This document shows, piece by piece, positions 7,666 to 16,495 of a DNA stretch of 21,454 nt. The notes beneath the pieces were generated by a model. That model was not told the DNA's origin. It saw nothing but the letters and a program-made list of their open reading frames with translations, and did no database searches. The position numbers and the translations under genes were made by a program. Source of the stretch: Russula earlei (Eukaryota > Basidiomycota > Agaricomycetes > Russulales > Russulaceae); contig JAGFNK010000802.1 of NCBI GenBank assembly GCA_025769875.1, forward strand, positions 1 through 21,454, read 5' to 3'. The stretch's first letter is position 1; the number at the start of each line of letters is the position of its first letter.

Positions 7666-9945
7666 TTGGAGAGAAACACTTGCGGACTCAATCCTCTGCC
7701 CAAGATCTGCTCCTATGGATTTTTAATTGGACCCCCTTCTGCACTGGGAAGGGACGTGGTCCAAATCAGTATGATACAAAGAGAAATCAATTACCCCAAA
7801 GTTTTTACCAAGAATATTTGCTCTCCATCCATTGCCTTGAAAGTTACTCTTGTGGGGAAGACATGTGGCAAAGAAATTGGTGCAAGAGCTCTGCTTGACA
7901 GTGGAGCAGAAGGAATGATAATCCATGAACAATTCACACAAAGACACCACCTGCACCTCTGAACTATGACCAAATCCTTGCCAGCACAAAATGTAGATGG
8001 AACACAAAATGCCAATGGACCAATATGTTTTAGCACCATCCAAAGACTTTGCATTCAAGCACACACAGGCGCTACTCATGATGAACAAGCAGAATTCCTT
8101 GTCACTAACATTGGAGATCATGACATCATCTTAGGAACAGATTGGCTACAACACCACAACCCAGACATCGATTGGGCAAATGATTCAATCACACTGAGGA
8201 ACTGCCCCCAAACCTGCCTTACCATGCACCAAAGTATAACCATTGCATCTGCATCTGGAACACAGAATTACCAAATACAAGCTCTTACTTTCCCTGAAGA
8301 AGAACCTGAGTTTGCAAACATTGCTGCACTAATCTTCCCAGATACTGAAGAACTATTGAACCCATGTGTTGACAAACAAATCCACGATGCATTTAGACCA
8401 ATAACAATCAGCATAAGAGCCAAATCAACCACAGCTACCAAGCTAGCCCATGCAGAAACACCCCCAAAGACATTAGACGAACTTATCCCTGCCCAATTCT
8501 TGAAATGGCGAAAGATTTTTGACGAACAAGCTTCCCAACGCCTTCCTGCATACCAACCATGGGACCATGCAATCAATCTGAAACCAGGGATTGCCTGACA
8601 CGATTCTGGTATCTATTGACTTACTCCCAAAGAACTACAAGCCCTAGAAGAATACCTAGATGAACACTTGAAAAGAGGCACTATCTGACCATCAAAAGCA
8701 GCTATTGCCAGTCCATTCTTCTTTGTAGAAAAGAAAGGGGGAAATCTACAGCCAGTACAAGACTACAGAGCCCTGAACACAGCAACTGTCAAGCATGCAT
8801 ATCCACTACCTTTGATTCCTGAATTAATCAACAAACTCCAAGGAGCCCAATACTTTACCAAGTTTGACATGCAATGGGGATACAACAATATCCACCTAAG
8901 AGAGGGCTATGAACACCTCGCAGCATTCAAGACACCATTAGGACTCTTCAAACCTTTGATAATGACATTTGGTCTCTGCAATGCCCCAGCCACTTTCCAA
9001 CGCTTTATGAACACCATCCTAGCGAAACACATTGCCACTGAACGAGTAGTCGTTTATCTAGATGATATACTAATCATGGCACAAACCTTGGACAAACTAG
9101 ATGACTGGACACACAAGGTCCTAAAGACACTCCAAGACCATGACTTATACTTGAAACCAGAGAAATGTGCTTTTTGACAAACCTCTATTAGTTACCTAGG
9201 CATCAATATCTCCCAAGGACGAATATCCATGGACCAGGACAAGTTAGTAGGCATTACAAAGTGGCCTACTCCGACCAACGTTATGGAAGTACAAGCATTT
9301 CTAGGATTTTGCAACTTCTATCGGCGATTTATCCACCAATACTCATGGATGGCACGACCCTTGTTTAATCTAACGAAGAAAGAACACCCCTTCAAATGGG
9401 AAGATGATGAAGAACAAGCATTTAGAAAATTAATCCAGGCATTCACGACAGCCCCCATCCTCATGTTACCTGATCATACTAAACTCTTCCGACTCATTTG
9501 TGACGCAAACAACTTTGCAGTCAGCTCAATTTTAGAACAACCTGACGAATTTAACAGATATCACTCAGTAGCCTATTTCTCGAAGTCCTTGGACCCTGCA
9601 CAATGAAATTACATGATCTATGATAAAGAACTCCTTGCCATTGTCTCATCCCTTTGGCACTTTTGACACTACCTTGAAGGCACAGCACACCCTATTGAAT
9701 TATGGACGGACCACAATAATTTGACATACTTCATGACAAAACAGAAGCTCACTCGGCGACAGGCCCGATGGGCACTCCTCAGCAATTTTGATTTCACTAT
9801 CATGCATCACCCAGGGACTACAAACAAAGCAGATGGTCTGTCCAGGCAGCCAGACTTTATTAATAAGTATCTGAGAGCATCCCTAATTATCTTATCTGTA
9901 GTAACTATCAAATTGTTTTCACAATCACTTTGTGCTAGCTACTGA
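7666..9945 (+). pseudogene. Ty3/gypsy Pol of element B: protease, reverse transcriptase, RNase H; no integrase
   Basis: A single frame carries the whole region. Protease has the active-site triad ALLDSGAEG (DSG 7897–7905) and GTDWL. Reverse transcriptase has SPFFFVEKKGG, FDMQWGYNNI, TFGLCNAPATFQRF and the catalytic YLDD (9055–9066). The thumb/RNase H part has FLGFCNFYRRFI, ICDANNFAV, YDKELLAI and [10 protein letters not shown] near 9830–9858. Pol copies element RNA into DNA in the particle. Seven in-frame stops, all TGA (7960, 8596, 8617, 8686, 9175, 9604, 9664), interrupt it; several fall at positions usually Arg in this family. There is no frameshift inside. Recognisable sequence ends about 9860; the frame runs on to a stop at 9945 without integrase. 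The element is therefore dead and 3'-truncated. It sits one frame back from gag, overlapping its end. Confidence 0.9.
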
Positions 9946-10485
9946 TTTTCTTAGATCACACTATCAATTTGCTATCGTATGTGTTGCAGCAACTGAGCTG
10001 AAATGCTTATTTGGTCCAGACCTGTGGGCTGCAACGCGTCGGCCCAATTCTTTATTTCAACACATCATCGTCTACGAAACTTCGTCCTCACCCCCGCCAT
10101 GCGTCTACGCAAAGGCCTGAATGACGCGTATGCATCGTCATCGCCGCTCTAACCGACGGCTCGCCGCCCATAGCGTCTCGCCCTCTTTCGCCACCACTGC
10201 CTCACCCCGCGCTCACAGACTCGCAGTCGGAGGAATAGGATTTTTGGTACGCTCTCATGTCTCGTGATTACCTGGTCTTCCCCTGCTTTTGCTACAGTAT
10301 CTAAGGCCCAGTAGCTATGGTCTCGAATGACAGTCTCTTCGAACGCTCTCGACAATTCCTCTTTCTTTTCTCTCCCGTTTTGAAATTATGCCCACATATC
10401 GCGTGCACGACTCTCCCTCGGGCGTACGCAACCGAGATGTCTGGCATCGCGGCTTGGGCACGGCTTTGCTTTTTCTGTCAATTCT
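9946..10485. other. No gene recognised; compositional boundary
   Basis: Element B ends before this stretch. Near 10030 the sequence changes from AT-rich and CpG-poor to CpG-rich. The last 100 bases may hold upstream hAT transposase sequence with an intron ending near 10491, but I could not place a convincing frame. No RNA gene was seen. Confidence 0.4.
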
Positions 10486-10698
10486 TTGCTAGGCTCTGCT
10501 GTTTCAGTTGAGCGAATCTTCTCAGGTGGCTGTGATACCCTTTCATACCGGCGTGCAATCCTTCAACCAGGGATCATTCGTACATTGATGATGGTGAAGC
10601 AATGCCTAAGGCTCGGGCGCATGGAAATTGACAGGAGACTTTATAGACCGAATAACACTGTACTGTACACCCGTATTGACCCGTTTCTGGCCGTATAA
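10486..10698 (+). pseudogene. hAT transposase, C-terminal dimerisation fragment
   Basis: The frame reads SAVSVERIFSGGCDTLSYRR then a helix with TLMMVKQCLRLGR, the signature of the hAT C-terminal dimerisation region, found in transposases of the hobo/Ac/Tam3 group. In those proteins it forms part of the catalytic fold and dimer. The frame has no ATG; a TTG sits at 10486 and a likely intron acceptor (TTTGCTAG) ends just before GCTCTGCT. Relatives often have GGRDT where this has GGCDT, an Arg-to-Cys change. The rest of the transposase upstream is missing or unrecognisable. The protein tail runs into the repeat-rich right end of the element. Confidence 0.75.
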
Positions 10699-10815
10699 CC
10701 CCCGTAACCGTCAAAGGGTTTTTTTTTTGCTTTACGGTTACGGGTTACGGTAAATTCCGTACCGTAAGTGTCCCGTCAATATACAGTCGTAAGCCGTATA
10801 CGGTACAGAGCCCTA
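10678..10815 (+). mobile_element. hAT right end with CCGTA/TACGG subterminal repeats
   Basis: CCGTA or its complement TACGG occurs about ten times between 10670 and 10806, and the tract ends in ACAGAGCCCTA at 10815, matching the short TAGGGC-type terminal inverted repeats common in hAT elements. A GTGTACCT octamer follows, which could be the target duplication. The left terminal repeat (TAGGGCTCTGT) was not found in the window, so the element is incomplete. Confidence 0.55.
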
Positions 10816-11467
10816 GTGTACCTTAGGTCGAATGAAAGCCTCCGAAACTTCTTGATGTGATGGATGTTTTTCTGTTTGGAAGTGTGATATGGAAACGACC
10901 CAAGTTCGCGCGGAGAATGCCGATGACGTGAACTGGTGATGCTACTGAGACCTCTTATCTAGTCCATCGTAACTCCCGCTAGCGCTACTTTGGGTTCTAA
11001 TGTCTAATGGCACCACTCACAAGGACTTACCGTAAAGAAGTGTTAGTCATGGAAGTGACAATACTTGCCATCACCAACAGATACATCTGCTGCGCAGTCA
11101 TACCTGTATTCATCAGTCAGAGAAGCTTCTGAGTTCTCAGGATTGCACGAGGGTGGTCTACACTGCAATATTGGGAGAAAAGAATTAACATGTTACATGG
11201 AGGATTTGCGTTCCAGGCATGTGTGCGATGCGCCCCAAAAAGAAGGATAAACGTGAGGAGCGATACAGCTCTGCCATGCTCTCGACACTCAGAAGTCGAT
11301 ACATAGTCAAACATAGATCAAGTGTCTCGAAGTCGGTAACCCCTGACGATGGGCCGCATGAATAGGCTCAAACCAAAGAAGAAAAAAAATTACACAATGG
11401 AGGTCGTCGCGCAACAGAAGCACCGCTCGGGTCCGATGCGATGAGAATATTTGAAAATAAAAGGAGG
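10816..11467. other. Intergenic region, nothing recognised
   Basis: This lies between the hAT end and the laccase stop. It is CpG-rich (seven CpG in 11401–11460). Short frames here show no family features. The laccase 3' untranslated region should lie at its right side. Confidence 0.4.
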
Positions 11468-14035
11468 TCAGGGTATACGAGCGGATTGAGTATCAAAGGA
11501 ACAGGATAAACGATGGGCAATTCGTTTGCAAAAAACTTGATAGAAGTGTCCGCGCGTCCAAAACGAGCGGCTTTCATCCACTGATTTGCGTTTGTTGAAC
11601 TTTTCATAACGGGGACAAAGTTTCTCCCAACCCGCTAGATTGGTCATGTCTCCGTGAGCCATATAAACAAACGATAATGACAACTTACGAGTAGTGATGT
11701 CCTGCGACGGCACATCAGGGACATCCTCAGCAAAGACAACAGCGAAACCACTAGGGCAGCGCTCATATCAATATCAGCGGAGATAAACGAAGAGATGATT
11801 GGCTGACGCATCCAAATGCCAACTGATGTGGCAATGGAAGAACCACGGGCCAGGATTGTTCGTCATGAAGCGGATTGTGACGTTATCCCCGGTGTCACCC
11901 ATACTCACGACATCCCGTATAACAGGATTATCGAAGTTGTATGTCGAGTTTCCAGCGCTGCGGATGACATGGAAGTTGTGCCCGTGCAGATAAACAGGGT
12001 GCTGTCGGGTGGAAAAAAAATCGGTCAAAATGATGGCACTGTATTTTGGGATTACACACTGGTCCACCAATGACACCACCAGGAACAGTCAGCTCAACAC
12101 TCTTGTTCAGTTCGAGACCGTAAATGCTGCCTTTGGGAAGCAGATCCGACGCCTTATGCGTCCCACTCACGATCTGAAGTAAAACTGGAATACTGGGAGG
12201 TAGGAAGGGAACACCATTGACACGAAAAGCATTGATTGAGTAATCCTGCTTATATCTGAGGATGGACTTCCAGGGGAATTAGGCAACAGTCCTTACAACC
12301 GAAAAGTTGAAGTTGATATTGATGTCAGCACCGCCGGGAACGGGATTTCCAGGCTGAATCGTTGAGCGTCAGAGGTAATGTGTAATAAACCCATGTAATG
12401 CTTCGTACCACTGGAGAAGGAATGAGTGGCTAGGTGAAATTAAGGTCATGGGAACGCGTTACTACTGGAGATCCAACTACTGGAAACTCACGTGGAGGTT
12501 TGTCTCAACGAGAGGCATCTGGGACACAGGAATGTTCACCGTAGGATCCACCGTTGGGTTTTCATGGGGAGCACCTGCATAATGGAGAACGGCCAAGCTG
12601 TTAAAGTCACTGAAATTCGTAGTTACACGGTAACTCTGCCCGATAGAGCGAACCCCTATTCACGTTAATACAGGCTAAACACCATCGACAGAGCATACAC
12701 ACAATAGTTGGAAACAGGCTGGTTCGCCGTTACCTACCAACAAAGTAAGGCACACGATACTACACAACAAGCGAACAAAGGTTGCCTTACAACAACTGAG
12801 TAACGTTGACCTGTTTCGATATGCATTAGTGCGTTACAAGAAGCCATTTGATCAACACCAACCAGCAAAGATCTCGAGCGAGTCAATGAGCAGTGGCTTA
12901 ACGTTAGTACCCTCAACCTCAATCACAGTCATTTGATGGCCGTCAATGGAGAATGTGAAGCTTGGGTCGCAGGAGATGGAGACAAGGCGGAATCGGTAAC
13001 TGTAATGACAAGATATGGATATGCGTGGCCTTAGTTCAAAGGGCTAGAAGCAGTACTGACCGTTTTCCTTTTTGAACATTCACAATGGCAAGAGGTACGT
13101 CGGAAGGCCCCCCCAGGATATCGACCCTTGCCGTTGATCAGACTTGAGGTGAAGGCACTGGGAAAGCCATGATTATCACTTTTTCTAAGAAGCCAATAAA
13201 CCTACGGGGGAACTGGAGCCTTAGTAGAAAGATAATGATACCAGTCTGCGAGAGTGATAACGGTACCGTCTAGAAAAGAAGCTCAGTCGAGTGAACAAGC
13301 CGTCCAGATGACTATTTTACCATTGTCAACGTCATACAGGTACCTGTGAGGGTCCTGTGGATCAGAAATGATCAAAGCTCCACGCAATCCATCAACAATA
13401 TTGGTTCTTGAAATGACTGTGGTACCAGAATGTGCCCTGTGACGGCAATGAAGTGAGCTTGTCGATACTTCACAATGCAAGAGGACAATACCGCTTGACC
13501 AGGTACTGCGAATCGATACTGGAATGTGTCCTTTGGTACAATGGGGACATTGAGTGACGAAGGCTGCACCATCAGCATAGTTGGTGTGTTTTTGGAAGAG
13601 GCCATGCCAATGCTACAGGGTAAATGCATCACAATTCAAAGGTGCGTCTCCGAAAAAAAATATTACAATAGACGTCACCAAGTCCAGGGAAGTGTTGGTG
13701 AGTTGATTGATGACATTGAGCTCGAGCTGATCGCCCTGAGGGATTGGATTGTCATATCAGAGAGGGAACATTAGGACTGCTCCACGGATCCCAACCTTAT
13801 TTACGCGAATTATTGGGGCAGGAAAAGGTACCCCCCGGCGAGAGTGGAACTAGAACATCGGGTGAACTAGATTTAATACCGTTCAAACAGCAGCCAGAGA
13901 GGCTCACATGCGACGATATCCATCGGGAGCTATTTCTTTGTTGACTATGGGAAGGGAGGCTCGCGGGCCGATGGAAGAGAAGACTCCCCCAGAAAGAGCA
14001 ACAAGAAGCAAAAGAATGGGGCGCAGCTGCAACAT
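11468..14035 (-). pseudogene. Laccase (multicopper oxidase), 17 exons, frame-disrupted
   Basis: Laccases couple oxidation of phenols to reduction of O2 to water, outside the cell. ATG 14035–14033 opens a signal peptide (MLQLRPILLLLVALSG), then PIVNKEIAPDGYRR. Copper motifs follow in order: HWHGLFQKHTNYADG (exon 4), FWYHSHFKNQYC (exon 5), [12 protein letters not shown] and [16 protein letters not shown] (exons 15–16); the Phe after the last cluster is the usual axial residue. My exons: 14035–13908, 13849–13796, 13735–13667, 13612–13492, 13436–13321, 13269–13206, 13142–13061, 12999–12863, 12810–12791, 12733–12703, 12655–12492, 12429–12412, 12353–12297, 12245–12060, 12001–11808, 11750–11689, 11634–11468. 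Introns are 47–63 nt, all GT–AG. Without five one-base homopolymer expansions (exons 2, 2, 4, 5, 7) the length fits 554 residues, slightly long because of an unusual C-terminal tail. The third motif has Tyr where laccases have a copper-binding His. It could be a pseudogene, or partly assembly error. Confidence 0.9.
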
Positions 14036-14094
14036 CAAGAATCGAAGCAAGGGAAGCAATTAGCTGGGGGAAACCTCCACGATAGACGAGGGTA

Positions 14095-14100
14095 CTTATA
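14095..14100 (-). promoter_or_regulatory. TATA box of the laccase
   Basis: The minus strand reads TATAAG 60 bases upstream of the laccase ATG, a normal distance for a short 5' leader. Further copper- or nitrogen-response sites could not be assigned with confidence. Confidence 0.45.
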
Positions 14101-14198
14101 CAATAGACCTGATGACCTTGGGGTGACAGTTTCCCTCATGCTACCAACTGGTCCCGCAAGATGTGATTCCGACAGACGAATTTTCTGCATTCATGTCT

Positions 14199-14289
14199 AT
14201 AAATTGTCAGAAAATTAGCAGGCCATCATAATGAGAGTATATCTAATATAATCTCATTGTAATGGCCTCTCAACTTGCCGACAATTTAT
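14199..14289. repeat. Imperfect foldback (MITE-like) upstream of the laccase
   Basis: A 38-bp left arm starting ATAAATTGTC (14199–14236) pairs with a right arm ending GACAATTTAT (14252–14289), with about 8 mismatches and a 15-base AT-rich loop. It is 165 bp upstream of the laccase ATG. It may be a decayed miniature transposon or a cruciform-forming promoter element. No flanking duplication is clear. Confidence 0.55.
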
Positions 14290-14835
14290 GGTAAGTGAAT
14301 CCTGACCCACGTTCGTATCTGGCGGGGTAACAGGATAACAGGATGCCGAGATAACGGTGACTGACTTTTTGTGAAATAGATTACTCAGCAACCAGAAGTC
14401 AGGGTGGCGAGTTGAGCACGTAACTTGAAGCGAATGGGGATAGAAGAGAAGGGCATGTGTAAGAATCGAATTCGTTTGAAACCATCAGACTCTAAGAAGT
14501 TCAGATTTAACGATGCGCCCGCACAAACTGCGGCGTCATACCACATAGCACGGCACTTTTCGGCCTCTATGTCAAACCTGTCGTCGTTGATGAGACACGG
14601 CATTTTTCTAATTGGAATAATAGTCATCTTCACGTGACCTTCCACTTACCATTTTGGATGTCATTTCAAGTGTGAAATTAAAACTGCTATATCTCAACAG
14701 TTTCTCAACAGATTGCATTGAAACTTTGATAGTGGAACCTTATACTGTATCTAGGTGCAGTTAAGTGTGGGAGCCTAAATAACGACTTAGGGTCTTGTAA
14801 GCTGATATACTGCAGCAGTCCCCCATAGTGCTGTG
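14290..14835. other. Intergenic region, no gene recognised
   Basis: No convincing frame is present. CpG stays frequent until about 14640 and then drops. Near 14690–14740 the minus strand holds AAGTTTCA and TGTTGAGATAT, words also found in the solo LTR at 7150–7197, so this may be a remnant of another mobile element. Confidence 0.35.
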
Positions 14836-14980
14836 CATGGCCCAGCCTCAGGCCCATGAGCCAGGCCAAGCTCAGCCAAAATAGGCCAGGCTGAGCTGGG
14901 CCAAAGTGATGGCTTCATAAGGGCTTTGGCCCAGACTATGATTTGAAAAGCCAGAGCTGGCTGTTCAAGCCCCAGCTTGG
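14836..14980. repeat. GGCC/CAGCC-rich repeat tract
   Basis: Short words GGCC, CAGCC and GAGCC recur many times; GCTCAGCC and GGCTGAGC around 14871–14897 form a perfect 8-bp inverted repeat. Such tracts occur in subterminal parts of DNA transposons, but no transposon end is visible here. Confidence 0.45.
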
Positions 14981-15350
14981 ATCATTTGGGGTAATCATCA
15001 AACTTCAATCTTATCAACAATGGACACATTCATCATTCCCTGTCATTTTTCATCATCACATCTGCATCATTTTTCATTGTCATATCTGCACCTCCCTCTC
15101 AACCTTCCTTTTTGCTCAAATGCATTTACAAGGTAAGCCTTGGGTGGTCTATATTTCAATGTGCCCAATGCTCATTTTTGTGTCATCAACTTGTGCTCCT
15201 CCCCTTCTGCATCCACAATGTCCACTCCCAGAACAGTCAAGCAGCTTATCAAGGATATCAGTGCTCTCTCTAGCACTTTGTTGGATGCTGTACCCAGAGG
15301 ATCCAAAGACAATAACATATGGTCTGTTATGAATACAAATGAAGGTGATA

Positions 15351-15982
15351 CTATCACCTATGGGGAACTTGCCATTCCACTACCATCTCGCCGGTCACAA
15401 ATGTCACGAAAGTAATGGACATGTAACACATGCCAAATTAAAGTCCACCCGGGATGAATGTATTTATTGGGGACTAGGGAAAACAGTTGTAATGGAGTAG
15501 CATTATTGAGTGAAATCCAGGACTTGCTATGTACGGAATGCGGTGCTCACATCATGGGCCAGTGCTGCACTGAGTAAAAGTAAAAGATCAATATATATCA
15601 TTGTTATAGCTGCCTGTAGCCCCTGCTCATACATATGGTCTTGTGCTGGCCAATTGGACCACCTGTAACATGGCATTGGCATTAAGAGGATAAAACAGCA
15701 GTGGTGACCAGACTCCTCCAAGTCAAGCGTACAGTGATCACCCAGCTGGAATCAAACTCCGCACTCTGCCATGACAGAAGGCGTAATGCAGGCATGACCC
15801 TCAGCCAAAATACTACTTGAAAACCCACTCAATAGACCTCCATTTTTCTTTGCTAGAATGGACATTAATGGCACTCAATTAGTATACACTACAAAGTTTT
15901 AAATGGGTTGTTTGAGGCAGATACAGGGGAAAATGAAATCGGCGAGATGGTAGTGGAATGGCAAGTTCCCCATAGGTGATAG
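15351..15982. mobile_element. 632-bp non-autonomous DNA element with 43-bp perfect TIRs and TA flanks
   Basis: The first 43 bases (15351–15393, starting CTATCACCTATGGGG) are an exact inverted copy of the last 43 (15940–15982). TA lies on both sides (15349–15350 and 15983–15984), the target duplication of Tc1/mariner-type transposons. No transposase is inside, so it would need one from elsewhere. Homology outside the arms is absent, which fits terminal repeats rather than a local inversion. It interrupts the ORF starting at 15218. Perfect arms suggest recent movement. Assignment to a superfamily is tentative because TA is itself palindromic. Confidence 0.65.
15741..15812 (-). ncRNA. tRNA-like (SINE-like) pol III promoter pair
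   Basis: The minus strand holds TGGCTGAGGGTCATGCC (15807–15791), close to the tRNA A box with a possible GGC/GCC D stem, and GTTTGATTCCAG (15757–15746), close to the B box GGTTCGANTCC with a short GGA/TCC stem. The spacing suits a tRNA. The anticodon stem and acceptor stem do not fold, so this is at most a tRNA-derived SINE head inside the 632-bp element. Confidence 0.25.
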
Positions 15983-16238
15983 TAGTCCTGCCACATGAAA
16001 TGTTCAACCACCAGTTTGATGCATTGTTTGAGGAGGATTGTTGTGATCCTGGTGGCCACCTTCACCATTTTCACCAGGGGCAAACTTGGAATGGGTATCA
16101 TCATATCCTACCTTTTTGAAAATCAACTGGGTGAATGATTTTTCCTTTGGACTTTGTGGAGCTCAAGTTGTGACTGATGTAAATGTATGTTTTTATTATA
16201 TGTTTCACATGCTCACATATGTTTTGTATCTGCAATGA

Positions 16239-16495
16239 ATATGTACGTTCCGTTTTGTTATGATCTCATATGACATCATACATTAAATCATAAAAACTAC
16301 TTACAGTATGTACTTTGGTGTATGATTACCAAGCCCATAGTGTACTGTGATTTTAACTATGGCCCTCATGTGGGCCTGCAAAATTGAAGTTTTCCACCAT
16401 TCTATTACTGTACCTGGACTTCTCTCACCAGGTTATGGGCCCTGCTTGTTGCTATTAACCAAACTAAATTTCCATTCATTCACTTTGACAATATC
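16239..16495 (+). other. Copia 5' LTR tail and leader
   Basis: The half-tRNA primer site at 16431 implies that an LTR ends at or just before 16430 (…CTCACCA). The start of that LTR could not be set because no second copy exists in the window. The bases 16446–16495 are the short leader before the gag ATG. Confidence 0.4.
16431..16445 (+). promoter_or_regulatory. Copia primer binding site, half-tRNA(iMet) type
   Basis: GGTTATGGGCCC is the exact complement of the initiator-Met tRNA anticodon loop and stem (GGGCCCATAACC). Copia-type elements are known to prime from a half tRNA(iMet) cut near this point, and the Drosophila copia site has the same core. It lies 65 bp upstream of the gag ATG. Confidence 0.7.

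Larger units (their letters stand above)
5685..7726 (+). pseudogene. Ty3/gypsy-like Gag of element B, split by a solo LTR
   Basis: The frame starts at ATG 5685 (MSTRRDITDDEENLIPLL) and runs to 6897, is cut by the solo LTR 6898–7431, and resumes in frame at 7437 after one copy of the target duplication. The Gag core is clear from about 6240 (GTAPEPFDGKADNAEAFWAA; GSWDDFKKAFADHF), and the nucleocapsid knuckle CYYCGKKNHMANQC (CX2CX4HX4C) lies near 7499–7540. Gag would form the particle that holds element RNA. All nine in-frame stops inside it are TGA: 5832, 6099, 6156, 6591, 6621, 6792, 6816, 6885 and 7481. Many fall where relatives tend to have Arg, so they look like CGA-to-TGA changes. The only other stop is TAA 7724–7726, just where protease begins one frame back, so it may be the natural Gag end. 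It cannot make full-length Gag now. Confidence 0.8.
15218..16238 (+). pseudogene. Unidentified ORF interrupted by a TA-flanked element
   Basis: ATG 15218 opens MSTPRTVKQLIKDISALSST and reaches NTNEGD at 15350, where the 632-bp inverted-repeat element begins. If the element and one TA are removed, the same frame continues at 15985 (SPAT…NVQPPV) and is interrupted only by TGA codons up to TGA 16236–16238; the right part holds GGLL…SWWPPSPFSPGANLEW. TGA-only interruption resembles the CGA-to-TGA decay in element B. I recognise no family. The coding claim for the right half is weak. Confidence 0.3.

Noticed and set aside
5685..9945. UGA recoded as an amino acid, making element B intact
   Set aside because: The positions look like Arg rather than one new amino acid, pol lacks integrase, and the laccase and element A do not use in-frame TGA. 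CpG decay explains all of it.
13185..13205. A 21-nt intron in the laccase after exon 6
   Set aside because: Far too short for splicing; a 63-nt GT–AG intron (13205–13143) gives a better join to LINGKGRY.
14310..14350. TAACAGGATAACAGGAT as a homing-endonuclease site
   Set aside because: It only loosely resembles the I-SceI site; a short direct repeat is enough to explain it.
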